Origin: Kitagawia praeruptora
Lineage: Eukaryota > Streptophyta > Magnoliopsida > Apiales > Apiaceae
Direction of reading: 5' to 3'
Length of the DNA stretch: 64,000 nucleotides
Assembly: GCA_037693485.1 (NCBI GenBank)
Contig: CM075347.1
Coordinates: forward strand, 145,589,501 to 145,653,500
The position numbers and the translations under genes were made by a program. The notes under the pieces were generated by a model. That model was not told the DNA's origin. It searched no databases and worked only from the letters and a program-made list of their open reading frames with translations. This document shows positions 21,001-32,569 of this stretch, piece by piece; positions within the stretch are counted from its first letter, which is position 1, and every line of letters begins with the position of its first letter.

Positions 21001-22775
21001 GTATGCCATCTGACAAACCTCCAATCTCTATATCTGAGAGTGCCAAGCCTGTAGAAGTCAAAGTTGTTACTGAGGCCAAGCTACAAGAAGTTGCTAACTC
21101 CAATGACTATCATGATAAAGCCTTCTTGGAGTTTCTGAAAGCCATAAGGGAACAGGTTGGTGACACTCAGTTTTATCTGAGGGAGGTGAAGAAGCAGATA
21201 GACTACATCACTGTCATCCCCAAGAAAGTCAACAATATATGGGTCAAGGAGATAGTGATGGTTTCCAAACTAAGGATATGGCATCTAACATACCAGACTC
21301 TACAAGACCTAAAGCACTCAGAGATAGATGCCATACTTGAGATCATTGAGAAGAAAAATGAGAACAGCAAGAGTCTGTTTGATGATTTGAGGAATGGTCA
21401 ACCTACAAGGCTACCAGAAGTGATCAAGAAGCCATGGACAATTATTTATCAGTCTGGTACCAGAATTGAAGATATCAAGCAATTGGTCATTCCTCATGAT
21501 CTCACCTCCAGAAATCACAGACTGATCATTGCTATCATTGATCAATTACAGAAGAAGGTTGGAGCCAGAAATGCTGAAGAAATTGAGGCACTGCATATCC
21601 TCAGAACCTATATTGCAACTGGTGAAATTCCAGAGATGGCTCAACCTAGGAGAAATAAGAATGATGATTCTGAAGACAAAGGTGATGGGAGGAGAAGACA
21701 TCACAGGAGAGATAAGGGTGATGAAGATAAGAAGAAAAAGGGGGACAAGGATGAAAAGGATGATGATGACCAGGGTAAAACATATGTGAGAAAGAGTGGA
21801 AGACAGCAAGCCTTAGGCAATGCTAGCAGTAATCTCACCACAACACAAGACTCTAAGTCTAGGGTGAATACTGTTAGTAGTGACCTAGCAAAATCTACAT
21901 CTATGGCTTCTGCAACTGTCTTACCATCTCAAGAAAAGAAGAAGATTCAAGTCAAGAAACCATGTGTATGTTTCAGAAAGCAATCTGCTAATGGAATACT
22001 ACTATGGTCTACCAACCAAGGTCAAAGATTTCTGCCAAGCAACCATGTCAAGAGGATAAAATTTAAACATGCTGCAAGGAGAGTGAAGCTATCCAAATCT
22101 AGAGCCCTAACAATCCTTCTAGGATTAAAGCTCCAGCCACTTGATGAAGACTTTGATGAAGAGCAACTGCTATTTCTAAGAGCTCAAAAGATATGCTATG
22201 CTGCAATTGTGGATGACCACCTTGTAATCAAGTACACTGATAGGAAAGAAATGAAATTCAAACAAGGGGGTTGTCAACATTGGGGTAAATTGTATGAGAT
22301 AGAAAGAATCATTGCATTGCTGGATTCTAAGGACAAGGTGGAGAAAGTATGGAAGCTGGAATTGATTGACTTTGTGAAAATGAAGAAAGAATATGCTGAG
22401 AAGATAAGGAAGGGCTGCTATGAGAAATGGTTAGAAAGGGAGAAAGAAATTGATAGACTGGAGATTGAAGCAGAAAAGCTAAGGGCAAAGGGATTGTGTA
22501 GAGTTCAGTTTGATCCCTATGTGGTGAAGTATAGGAGGAGAAATGGAGACAATGTCAATATAAGAATGAACCTACTCAGTCACTATCCTGCCAACATTCT
22601 GAAGCCAGTGCTTGAAGATTTCAAAAACTCTATTATGATTGAAGAATTGGATGCTATGACAGAAATCATGAGAGCAGTAGATGAGATTGCAAGAAAGGAG
22701 AAAGAAAGGAAACAGAAAGCATATGATGATCTACAAGCCAAGGCAATGGAGATGCAATCAAAAGAAAACGGCTAG
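18021..22775 (+). CDS. Giant ORF3 (env-position, SIRE-type) of element A, 1584 aa
   Basis: This is an intact frame starting ATGGCAACAGTAAAG and ending just before the polypurine tract. Its position after pol matches the envelope-like ORF of SIRE elements, but I see no signal peptide and no clear membrane span. Visible parts: an N-terminal domain of about 260 residues with LEQFWSTA, RKEWSYVF, QIGYALAYGKKID and FFPRFIQ; a long Ser/Thr/Pro-rich region with basic KKKRKE (about 319) and KKKKTKT (about 357) patches; a predicted coiled coil near 835-870; an Arg/Lys/Asp-rich tract near 1224-1260; and a C-terminal part with a strongly charged helix near 1457-1490. Element B carries a homologue of the N-terminal domain and the same general plan. 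The function is unknown. The intact length in a very young insertion suggests it is still under selection. Confidence 0.85.
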   Translation: MATVKFNTNFIALTSDVEAPNANFKCFVKWMAESYIKDALSANPTLYLDILEQFWSTAIVEVVALENAITSYVIYCKVQDKEITITTADMNQALGLQQESFDRMATNAELEEFFEFINYSDGINLGKLNRKNLRKEWSYVFATLLQVFTARKSSFDQISAPVQQIGYALAYGKKIDVGQIILQELYGRLGKNTTKRGTDIFFPRFIQSVLNYKNASLIELPGIDKNKIGYPKSMTKLIFGNLETRNDVDVRLNITPHMESLFRTYPHNMPTFDAKSKLAQPKQVEQNANPGPANQPSQPNTLPLTEPTASSSQKGDVSKKKRKEVMSAPLNILSEAALAVELGLGSEEPELPLHRTKKKKTKTTSSVTQMAEVVKSGAHSSLGVSSQQGAPIESSILPNAPSCIESAHGSDKAGTTLSGEHITFETPSISQGELPKSTLKHTSLPESNSEISLEPATQTTEMQGIDHQESFSLDEPIISSDLVHDTLFTTQNPHLDGEGMHAEAYPNDTITNTEVPLVFTRDSVPVSTAGVIHPTSVVTPVVESIHPVTEVASVTEETSLPSSSSDFMSTWLKPVQHDSASGSGSVPQQLTVEALQSLIVDQIPEFTKIAQHLLTADMPNPDYEAILLCHRDDVEVQKSKIIDDAERDGNIDAWLQGKYDITLDEALQYLREEYITSLGSNAKSLSPGEVYEAVNDSYKGFLKAAHYLGKGVKTEVNRVCDKTATSVAEVKRAFDAKFPQLDSVFKDIKHCNSTCTQVDNGLAVLKDAVTGLGHQFQNLSDQTTDANAMLRIMFKNLYGDRLVTDVPVHELSKYEVKRLQDQSLSGFKANELFTKVNTLEQEVATLTKTNAHLTEKVALLNDQLDTQASTTADVLLHQQSMLAAMMKHMGLPLPDESSLPKDISTASVPDNKPKGEKKARNSNSKGETKGEKGIIIKEGGQQRASKSLANVPGKGKAKVDEPPSILPVVTLPTVHITTPGGQKQSITTTVVAGSMPSDKPPISISESAKPVEVKVVTEAKLQEVANSNDYHDKAFLEFLKAIREQVGDTQFYLREVKKQIDYITVIPKKVNNIWVKEIVMVSKLRIWHLTYQTLQDLKHSEIDAILEIIEKKNENSKSLFDDLRNGQPTRLPEVIKKPWTIIYQSGTRIEDIKQLVIPHDLTSRNHRLIIAIIDQLQKKVGARNAEEIEALHILRTYIATGEIPEMAQPRRNKNDDSEDKGDGRRRHHRRDKGDEDKKKKGDKDEKDDDDQGKTYVRKSGRQQALGNASSNLTTTQDSKSRVNTVSSDLAKSTSMASATVLPSQEKKKIQVKKPCVCFRKQSANGILLWSTNQGQRFLPSNHVKRIKFKHAARRVKLSKSRALTILLGLKLQPLDEDFDEEQLLFLRAQKICYAAIVDDHLVIKYTDRKEMKFKQGGCQHWGKLYEIERIIALLDSKDKVEKVWKLELIDFVKMKKEYAEKIRKGCYEKWLEREKEIDRLEIEAEKLRAKGLCRVQFDPYVVKYRRRNGDNVNIRMNLLSHYPANILKPVLEDFKNSIMIEELDAMTEIMRAVDEIARKEKERKQKAYDDLQAKAMEMQSKENG

Positions 22776-22924
22776 TACCTCATCATACTGTAAGAAGTAT
22801 TTATCTTGTAATTTCATTTATGTGTTCAATCAAGTCACATACCTGTACTTTTAAAAGTTTTATCTTTAATGTATGTTAGGCTTGTTATCAGACATGAAAT
22901 TGTGACTAAGGGTCTCACTCACAA

Positions 22925-22936
22925 TTTGGGGGAGAT
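22925..22936 (+). promoter_or_regulatory. Polypurine tract of element A
   Basis: TTTGGGGGAGAT directly precedes the 3' LTR start TGTTAGTTACAG. Confidence 0.88.
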
Positions 22937-24227
22937 TGTTAGTTACAGAGGCATGCCTGTATACATCTAATAACAAGCCTAATTGTTTGTAATGCTTTGC
23001 ATTACTTACATGACCTCTTAACTGAGGGAACCTCTAGTTGTAGAGTTTCTGTTTGTATTGTACTTGTAATAGGCATCAAATCCTAGTTGTGTAACTGTAC
23101 AAATAGAGTCTAGAATAATGCTTGAAAGAAGTTCCATGGTTCATGCCTCAAGCAAGGAGTTAAAGACTGCCAAATAATCACAGTTGGGATTTGAAGAAAT
23201 GAAGAATTTGCCTAAGTACCAATTCGAGAAGTATATTTGTCTATTCGAGAAGTCCAGCATTCGAGAAGTCAGAGATTCGATATCTCAAGACACTATTCGA
23301 TATCTCTGAATACACTGTTCGATATCTCATTCGATATCTCAGGGATTCGATATGTCTACTACTCTATTCGAGAACTCAAGAAGTCAACAAGTCAAGATGG
23401 TATTCGAGTTCTCAAAGAGTCAACAAGTCAAAGTTCCATTCGATATCTCAAAGACTCAGAAAGCTATTCGACAACTCGAGGATTCGATAAGTCAAATGCT
23501 CTATTCGACAACTCAAGGAATCCTGATGGAAAAGAGCTATTCGAGAAGTGGTTCGATATGTCACTATAACAGTATTCGAGAACTCAGAGTTATCGATCAA
23601 GTCAATTCTAGTTCTCGAATCACTTACTTAGTCACTTCTCGAATACATTCTTGGAGACAAAATACTGAAGAAATTGTACAAGTCAGAAACCTGCAACAAG
23701 CCAATGCACTTTATGGACCACAACCTGTAACGTGCTCTGGAAAGCCTACAAGGAAGCTTGGAGAGATATAGAAGAGACAAGGAGCTAAAGAAGTGGATCT
23801 AAACAGGCTTTGCAAAGTCAAATCTGTAACCGTTTGGACACTTACTTAAAAAGGATAGACAGACTAGAAAGTAATGTGTTTTAGCTACCTTATTTGTAGT
23901 AAGCAGGCTGTATCCATGTTCTATAAGGACACAGCCTCACTTCATAACTTAGTAACTTTGTGAGTCAAGTTTTTCATACACTGTAAGCTATATCTCTCTG
24001 AGAAAAACGAAGCTGAGAATACTACCATTTGTATTCACAGATTGTAGCAACCTTTATCTAATATACATTAGATTAAAGTGATATTGTGTCTTGTGTTGTT
24101 TATTTATCCGCACCTTAATTTCTGCACACACAGGCACTTATCTGCTACACAGACTCAATCCAAGAAAAGTTCAAGAATCCATTCACCCCCCCCCTCTGTA
24201 TTCTTTTACCGTGTTCAATACTCAACA
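22937..24227 (+). repeat. 3' LTR of element A (1291 bp)
   Basis: It matches the 5' LTR except for one C/T substitution and C9 instead of C7 near 24190. The motif array is preserved at 23223-23643. It is followed by the CTCTC duplication and the resumed outer copia pol. Confidence 0.94.
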
Positions 24228-27200
24228 CTCTCGGCTCCTTGGCTTGAGCTATAGCTCCATTATTATCGTAGTAAAGATCTATGGGATCTGCGATCGATGG
24301 AACGACACCAAGCTCTGTAATGAACTTCCGTAACCATACAGCTTCCTTGGCTGCCTCACATGCAGCAATATACTCGGATTCCATTGTAGAATCAGCTACT
24401 GTCTCTTGCTTCGAACTTTTCCAGCTTACAGCACCTCCATTTAGGCAAAACACAAATCCAGACTGAGACACAGAGTCATCTCTGTTAGTCTGAAAACTAG
24501 CATCCGTGTAACCCTTTACCGTTAGCTTCTCTTCTCCTCCATACACCAAGAATGAATCTTTAGTCCTTTTCAAGTACTTAAGAATATTCTTGACCGCCGT
24601 CCAGTGACCTTCACCTGGATTAGACTGGTATCTGCTCGTCATGCTCAAAGCATACGAGACATCCGGACGAGTACATATCATTGCATACATGATAGATCCA
24701 ATTGCTGAAGCATGTGGTATCTTACTCATGCGGTCTTTATCATCTAATGATTTAGGACCATTCTCTTTTGAGATCGTTATCCCATGAGATACAGGGACAT
24801 ATCCCCTTTTTGCATCTTGCATTCCAAAACGACGCAAAATTTTGTCAATATATGTACTCTGGCTTAAGCCGATTAATCTTCTTGATCTATCTCTATAGAT
24901 CCTGATCCCTAATATATAGGTAGCCTCGCCCAAGTCTTTCATAGAGAAACTTTGTCCTAACCAAGTCTTTACAGCCTGTAGAAAAGGAATGTCATTCCCT
25001 ATTATTAATATATAATCGACATATAATACTAGGAATGCCACATGGCTCCCACTAAACTTTTTGTAAACACATGGTTCATCCATGTTCTGAATAAAGCCAA
25101 AACCTTTGACTATTTCATCAAACCGAATGTTCCATCTCCGAGAGGACTGCTTCAATCCATAAATGGATCTACGCAGCTTACATACTTTTCCAGCATCCTT
25201 TGGATTTCTAAAACCTTCAGGTTGTGTCATGTACACATCCTCTTCAAGGCTTCCATTAAGGAAGGCTGTTTTGACATCCATCTGCCATATCTCGTAATCA
25301 TAGTAAGCTGCTATTGCAAGCATAATTCTGATGGATTTTATCATTGCTACTGGTGAGAAGGTTTCATCATAGTCAATACCATGAATTTGTTTGAAACCTT
25401 TTGCAACCAGTCGAGCTTTATAGGTCTGTATATTACCTTCCATGTCGATTTTCTTCTTGAAAATCCATTTGCACTCGATAGGTTTTACCTCTTCAGGTGG
25501 ATCAACCAAAGTCCATACTTGGTTTTCATACGTGGAATCCATTTCAGAATTCATGGCTTCTTGCCATCTCTTAGAGTCTGGTGAGTTCATAGCATCTTGA
25601 TAGGTTAGAGGCTCATCTTGATCTATGAGCATCACATCGCCATTTTCAATTAGAAGAAATCCATAATTTCTTCTTGAATCATATCGAGTCCTACTAGATC
25701 TACGAACGACCTGTGTTTCTTGAGCAGTGTTATCTTGTATATCTTGCTCATGCTCCATCTCAGGTTCAATGTTATCAAGTGGTTCTCGATCTTCATCGAG
25801 ATCTATTTTCCTCCCACTGTCTTTTCTAGAGACTAGCTCTCTTTCTAAAAATACAGCAGTTCGAGCAACAATTACTTTGTTCTCTGAAGGATTATAGAAA
25901 GAATAACCCTTTGTTTCATTTGGGTATCCCACAAAAATACATTTTTCAGATTTTGGTCCAAGCTTGTCTGATATTAGGCGTTTCACAAACGCTTCACATC
26001 CCATACTTTCATAAAGGACATGCTGTGACGTTTTTCTGTCCATATCTCATATGGAGTTTGTTGAACCGTTTTAGTAGGAACACAGTTTAGTGCATATGCA
26101 GCCGTTTCCAGGGCATAACCCCAGAAACTAATTGGAAGATCTGCTTGACTCATCATTGATCGCACCATGTCCAATAAGGTACGATTCCTCCTTTCAGAAA
26201 CCCCATTCCATTGTGGTGTTCCAGGAGGAGTGAGTTGTGATACAATACCACACTCCCTCAAATAGTTCTTAAACTCATGGCTTAAGTATTCACCTCCTCG
26301 ATCAGATCTTAGAGTTTTTATGCTTTCGCCAGTTTGCTTTTCTACTTCTGCCTTATACTCTTTGAACTTTTCAAATGCTTCGGATTTGTTCTTCAAAAGA
26401 TACACATATCCGTATCTACTGAAATCATCAGTAAATGTAATGAAGTAGAAATAGCCACCCCTTGCCATCGATCTCATAGGACCACATACATCGCTATGTA
26501 TTAGTTCTAGTCGTACGGTGGCCCTCTTACCTTGTCCGGTAAAAGGAGCTTTAGTCATCTTGCCTAGTAAACAAGCCTCGCATTCATCATATGATTCAAA
26601 ATCAAACTGATCCAAGAAACCATCTTGATGTAACTTGGAAATGCGTTTCTCGTTTATATGGCCTAGACGACAGTGCCAAAGGTATGTTTGATTTGAGTCA
26701 TTAGTTTTAAGTCGTTTGTTATTTATATTCAAGATAGGAGTATCTAAATTAAGAACATACAAACCGTTAAATAACTGTGCAACACCATAGGTAATGTCAT
26801 TCAAACCAAAAGAGCTACCATTGTCTTTAAAGGTAAATGAAAAACCTTTCTTGTCTAAACAAGAAACAGAAATAATGTTTCTACAAATAGAAGGCACATA
26901 CAAACAGTTTTCAAGTTCTAATATAAGCCCAGTGGGCAATGATAAATGGTAAGTCCCTACAGCCAAAGCAGCAACCTTTGCTCCATTTCCAACTCGTAGG
27001 TCTACCTCTCCCTTAGCCATTGCCCTACTCCTTTGCAGTTCCTGCACATTTATACAAATGTGAGAACCACATCCGGTATCCAATACCCAAGATGTAGAAG
27101 TAGACAAATTGACTTCTATAACATAAATACCTGAAGTAGAAGTCTGGCCAACAGCCTTCTTCTTCTTTAGCTCTTCCAAATAAGCATGACAGTTTCTTCT

Positions 27201-27995
27201 CCAGTGTCCCGGTTTACCACAGTGGTGACAATCACCCTTTTCGACACCTCCTTTGGGCTTGGTAGCCTTCTTGGGAGCAGAATTAGGATTGGCAGCAGAT
27301 TTGGATGCAATCCTCTTCTTATTGCCTTTCCACTTTCTTTTCCCTTTGGCACCCCCTTTGTTCACCATCAACATGGGAGTAGGGGATTCCTTCTGAATGT
27401 TGGTTTCAGCAGTTCTTAACATGCCCAACAATTCAGTGGGTGTCTTATCTATCTCATTCATGTTGTAGTTCATAATGAATTGAGAAAAGTTCTTGTTAAG
27501 TGATTGTAAGATCAAATCTATTTGAGCCTCCGGACCAATCGGGAAGCCCAAGGTACTTAGTTGTTCAATGTACCCAATCATCTTAAGAACGTGTGGTCCA
27601 ACCGGGTCTCGCTCTCCCTGTTTGCAAGCATACAAAGCCTTGCTCGTATAATATCTTTCCTGTCGAGCTTGTCCCTCAAACATACTTTTGAGGTGCTCAA
27701 TTATTTCATAAGCATTCATCAACTCATGTTGCTTTTGAATCTCAGGAGCCATGCATGCAAGCATAAGGCATGACACATCAGTTGAGTCATCCAAATGCTT
27801 CTGATAAGCATTATGCTCGGCACGTGTGGCTCCAGCAGGAAGAGGATTTAGGTGAGGAACTTCAATGGCATACAGCTTTCGCTCCTGCCTGAGAACAATT
27901 CTCAAGTTCCTAAACCAATCTAGGAAGTTTGTCCCTGTCATCTTTTCCTTTTCTAGGACTGATCGTATCGAAAAGTGATTTTTGTTGTTTGCCAT
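24228..27995 (-). pseudogene. Gag-pol of outer copia, frameshifted and interrupted
   Basis: This is a TNT1-94-like copia polyprotein on the minus strand, starting at 27995 (MANNKNHFSIRSVLEKEKM). Gag carries a CCHC knuckle, CHHCGKPGHWRRNC. Then follow the protease (VLDTGCGSHIC), pre-integrase HHCC region, integrase (HSDVCGPM, RSDRGGEY, WNGVSERRNR), reverse transcriptase (QMDVKTAFLNGSLEED) and RNase H. Three defects are visible. A 1-bp loss in a C-run (plus strand) near 26000-26002 breaks the frame after the integrase core. The catalytic YVDD motif reads YVDY, from the codon at 25012-25014. SIRE element A splits RNase H, leaving the C-terminus at 9883-10081. The element cannot make a working polymerase. 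Confidence 0.93.
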
Positions 27996-30016
27996 TTATT
28001 ATCTACAATTTTGTAAAAGCGCATAAAATGAGTTAGTTTGCATGTTTCGTAAAACCAATTATGTTCAAGTTGATTTATAGCATATTCGTAATATACCTCC
28101 CACTATTTTTATTAAATTAATAGCCCTTACTATCAATTCGGAAAATGGTTCCCATAAAACCTTTCTTAGTGAGCCAAGATCCATATTTCGTCATATTTTA
28201 AGTCAGCTTTGGCTTTCCTCTTAAATATGATTATTTAGGTAGACCGTTATGTCAATTATATCGTATATAACTCTTGGATAGCTTAGTGAACAACATATTG
28301 CTCCGATCTATCTAATAAATTTCACTAAACTCTATGCTTATAAGTTCATAATCCTATTATGACGACTTATTTAAGTTGGACCCAACAATAACAATTCAAG
28401 TAAGCTTGTTTACTTGATCACATCTCACCACGATAAAAGAGAAGCCCTTGCTTTGGCAAATCCACTCCTCAATGATCTAGGATTTAATGAGTGTTATTTA
28501 TTGGAAAGCATTTGTTTAACTTAATATTTCTTAAGGGATTTTTAGAAAAATTTAACGATCTTGATCGTTTGTTTAAATCTTAAATCGTTACAGATTTTAT
28601 CTTGTTTAAACATGGCATATGTGTCGTATCTAATACATACATTCTAAATTATCCATACATCCATGCATCCATACATATATCTAATATATCCATGCATCAT
28701 ATGTAAAGTGCAGTTACGCAAAATTAAACGTGCGATGGTTATGGCCCGATCCTATGCGATCTTTTCGAGCTAATGAAAAGATCAAGGTCAATCTATGGTT
28801 GTAATAACTAATTATTACAAAATTCTTCATTGCTTCCTAAGCCTCCATTGATTGCCTCCAAACTCGTTTTGAAATACATTACAAAAGAACTCGAGTTGCA
28901 TTCGAGATATAATAATTACAAGAATAACGACATGCAAGCCGTATTTAATTATTACAGACCATAAATAAAATTACAACATTTATTCTACGGGTCTTTAGGC
29001 CATAACCAATGCACCATGCTCATATAACAATTATAGACATCACATTAATCATGATCACATCGATTAATATTTAACTCCTTAATTTAAATACCTAATTATT
29101 TAAAAAGGAATTAAAAATCAAATTTAATTAATTAAATTCGAATTAAAATTAATTAAACTCTTTTTTTAAAAAATTAATCCGAATTAAAAAAAAAAATTAA
29201 AATCAATTTTAATTATTAAAATCGAATTTAAAAATTAAAATTATTCAAAATCGCATTTAACAATAATATTAAATTCAAAATTTAAATATTCAATTATTAA
29301 AAGCATTAATTAAAATAAAATTCGAATTAATATATAATATTCAAATTCATAATTTAAATATATTCCAAAATTCGAAATTAAATTAATTAATAAAATTTTG
29401 AATTAATAATAATATATAAATTCATAATTTAAATATGCAATTATTAAAACTTTAATCATTAAAAACATTAGGAATCTAATGATTAAAACCAATAAGTTTT
29501 CTTTTTCTAAAGTAAAAGCAAAAAGAAAATTTTAAAAGAAAAAGTTTAGAATATTAAACAAAACTAATCATCAACACAGACAACAGCTCACGTCCACTGA
29601 ATCTGTCCGCCACAGGCCTGTTACGCATGTCAATCATGCGCAACGCCTGTAACAAACTACTGATACGCATCACTGTGATGCGCAATGCCTGCAACAAACT
29701 ACTGATACGCATCACTGTGATGCGCAACACCTAGGCATCAAATTTTTCACAGAAACTGCAGAAGCTCCAGAAAATTGCAGATAGTGTTCTGAATATTTTT
29801 TGATCAGTTCTAAAAACATTCTTATGAAGTGATTAAGATATCTATCATATAGTACATCATCCAAAACATGTTACAACAATTTATAACATCATACAAACAA
29901 TTATAACAATTTATAAATAATCTTTTGTATGCTAAAATGAAGCATGGCATAATTCATAAATTCATGTATGATTCATTTTCAAGAACACAACACCAAACCA
30001 TCCTTTTATACATGTA
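27996..30016 (-). other. Long AT-rich leader of outer copia
   Basis: About 2 kb lies between the primer site and the gag start, with no credible frame. It is extremely AT-rich near 29040-29560 and includes a short GC-richer patch with tandem palindromic repeats near 29640. Copia leaders are usually far shorter, so this is acquired or expanded non-coding DNA internal to the element. Confidence 0.6.
29641..29735. repeat. 42-bp tandem repeat with an internal palindrome
   Basis: Two full units (29641-29682, 29683-29724) and the start of a third. Each contains CGCATCACTGTGATGCG, an 8-bp inverted repeat around one base that could form a hairpin in the retroelement RNA. Confidence 0.75.
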
Positions 30017-30028
30017 GCTCTGATACCA
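30017..30028 (-). promoter_or_regulatory. Primer binding site of outer copia (initiator tRNA-Met)
   Basis: The minus strand reads TGGTATCAGAGC one base after the 5' LTR end, confirming the element's orientation. Confidence 0.92.
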
Positions 30029-30029
30029 T

Positions 30030-31640
30030 TGTTGGAATTCGGGCATGAAAACGCAGCGGATAATACGTAAATAACAATTAAAAACGAATTCCAAAGCCCG
30101 GATCCATGTATAAAATTGATGATCATGGTATAAATACTCAAGAACAAGATAGTACCTTGTTAAGCTTTCCAATGGATGACAAATGGAGATCCTAGCTTGT
30201 TGATATTGAGAGCAAAAACTTGTTGATCTTGAGAGCTAGAAGTGTAACTCCTCCACCGGTATCCACACTTGAATGCTTGCTTGAATCGTCGAACGATTAC
30301 GCCACGGAACTTGGTACTAGCCAAAATAAATAAACCGGATGTGTTCTTGACTTGAATTGATTTCTCTCCCTTGTGTATGAACTGAATATTTCAGTTTGGT
30401 GTGTCTTGAAAGACTTGCCAACTCTTGGCTTATAAAGAGAAATAAAGCAAGATGGAGCCTTAAACAATTAGGCCAATTTTATTTAAACAAATCTTATTTA
30501 TTTAAATTAATTAATTAAGTCATACTTAATTAATCAAATGAGTCAAGAAAATACATCTTCAAATTTTATCTTTAACTAATCAAGTCTCACTTAATTAATT
30601 TTATAAAATTCGAATTATTATTTATTATTAATTTAAAATCATAATTTAAATTATTATTAATTTAAATTCATGAAATAAATTAATTTCCCTTTTAAACATT
30701 CTTTGTGTGTGACCCTGTAGGTTATTATTTCATTGGCAATAATTTTATTCTATAATAAAATTATAAACAATAAGCGGCGTCTAGTAACACATTATTGCTA
30801 CCCAATAAAACAATAATTAAATCAACGATTCAATTAACCTTTTATGACTAATGTTCCATGTAATATAATCCCTTTAAATCATGATATTATAGATTAAACT
30901 CGAGGCATGTAATGTGTCATCCTCTTCATAATTTAATCTTCATTTTCTTGATCGATGAGTAGACTATTTAATCAAATCAACATTTGAGCACGGCCATGCA
31001 TTTCATAGTCTCACTCAAACAAGAGGCCGATAATATCACTCCTTTATCAGGAGATTTAAATCCCATCTGGATCGTTCATATTTCTCACATGATTCATAAT
31101 ATATCCGATATCCACCTTTATCATTATCCGGCTAAAGATAACTTTTGACGAATTCAAAATATATTAATTCTCATGTAGAATTATAACGACTTCAGGTCTA
31201 AGGATCATTACACCATTATCACTGTGAGATTACATATGACAAATTTATTATTTACCATGATGTATCTCACTGTGGGTCTGTCCAGTACCCTGTACTCGTA
31301 CAGTTACCTATGCATTGCTTTTAGCATCTTCATACTTATGACCAATGAGATGTGGTCATCAGTCAATTATCATACTAGCCTTAGTGTATTACTATTGTCC
31401 TAATTAATAATAATACTCGGCTAGGGACATTTAAGAATATGATACAATCATTATATAATCTCATGTTCAAGTCACATACTTGCAACTATACAATTTGTAT
31501 CAAGATTCTAAGGACATTTATTATACTTTATTTATTTCGCAGTAAATAAAGCCAATAATAAACATATATATATCAAATATATAAAATCACTCAAACATAA
31601 ATATTATGTATACATTGCCTCTAGGGCACCAATACTAACA
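30030..31640 (-). repeat. 5' LTR (right copy) of outer copia, 1611 bp
   Basis: An uninterrupted LTR with the same ends as the left copy. It differs from it by 8 substitutions and one TA unit, and is followed by the AGTGT duplication. Confidence 0.94.
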
Positions 31641-31701
31641 AGTGTAACATCACATTGATGCATGAAAGGAGATTCTACTTCTTCATCAAAGAAGACAAGG
31701 A

Positions 31702-31848
31702 AAAATATGAACTATATCCGTTTCTGTTTTGGCACAGTATGATATCCTTGCTCCAACATCTCCCCATTCTGTAAAACTGATACTTGGTCTGCATTTCCTA
31801 TGGTGGAAAAATATGAACTATATCCGTTTCTGTTTTGGCACAGTATGA
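31702..31848. repeat. Direct repeat, about 42 bp x 2
   Basis: A segment beginning AAAAATATGAACTATATCC at 31702 recurs at 31807 with the same extension through GGCACAGTATGA. It lies in chromosomal DNA just past the outer copia insertion. Confidence 0.75.
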
Positions 31849-32569
31849 ACTATATCTTTCTTTCATTTTGCATCAGCCTGTCTGAAGCTATTAGTACCAC
31901 ACGGTTAGACTCTAGATCGAAAGCACTCTATAGTAAAAGTTGATTTTTAACTGTAGCTTATCTGTCTTTAATCCTCGCTATTTAGTAACAAGATTTTGAA
32001 TTAAGTGGAGAATTGGCCTTGTAAGTTTGTAATTTATCATTCAATATCTCAATTCACTATCCTATGTTCCAATCCTGGACGGTTTTAATTACCGGAGGCT
32101 ACTTGGATCTTGCGTGGCTTAAACCACCGACTGTACTTGGTACTAATGCTCGATTCTAATCAGCAATAAAACTTCCTTTTATGATTAGCTTGATCATGAT
32201 GATCAAAACTTGGACTAGGTGGGTATACAGTTTAACCTCAACCTAGTTTTTTTATGTTGTCAAAATTAAAATCCCCTCAGATGTCCGGGAAACTACCAAC
32301 AAAATTCCACTTAGCAATTGTTAGTTCTGTGTGCCTATTTAATGAAAGTTTTATGGCTGCTGATGTTAAGTCATCTTTGTACAATGAGACGTGGCATCTA
32401 TATTCCTTTGTCCCAGACTGTGTACTAGATCTGCATATCAGCATATGACAGCCATCATTTAAGAAGCACATCAATGTTGCTTACATAATTATGTCCCTTG
32501 ACTAATATGAACTTATAACTATTGTTGTTGCAATGTCATATTTCATTTCATCTACAAATATCTCGAATC
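31849..32569. other. No gene seen
   Basis: AT-rich flanking DNA with short frames on both strands and no recognisable motif. It could be intron or intergenic sequence of the exon-like region that follows. Confidence 0.4.

Larger units (their letters stand above)
10082..24227 (+). mobile_element. SIRE/Maximus-type Ty1/copia retrotransposon (element A), complete, very young
   Basis: It is 14.1 kb with the target duplication CTCTC (10077-10081, 24228-24232). Order: 5' LTR 10082-11370, iMet primer site, gag, pol, motif-rich spacer, giant ORF3, polypurine tract, 3' LTR 22937-24227. All three frames are open. The LTRs differ by one C/T substitution near 10986/23841 and by a C7/C9 run near their ends, which implies insertion within roughly tens of thousands of years if a rice-like substitution rate applies. 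An extra ORF after pol is the hallmark of the SIRE lineage. Catalytic motifs of protease, integrase and reverse transcriptase are present, so it may be capable of movement. Confidence 0.95.
5932..31640 (-). mobile_element. Outer Ty1/copia retrotransposon, minus strand, with two nested insertions
   Basis: Both outer boundaries are TG...CA LTR ends flanked by the 5-bp duplication AGTGT (5927-5931 and 31641-31645). The 25.7-kb span is inflated by a gypsy-derived element in the left LTR and by SIRE element A in pol. Without these it is roughly 9.2 kb. Reading on the minus strand: 5' LTR 30030-31640, iMet primer site, 2-kb leader, gag-pol, polypurine tract, 3' LTR. The two LTRs differ by 8 substitutions and one TA unit over about 1610 bp, so it is young but older than its passengers. 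It is defective: pol carries a frameshift, an altered reverse transcriptase motif and the nested insertion. Confidence 0.95.

Noticed and set aside
18021..22775. Calling ORF3 a true envelope glycoprotein
   Set aside because: No signal peptide, no clear transmembrane segment and no furin-like or fusion features are visible; only its position after pol matches.
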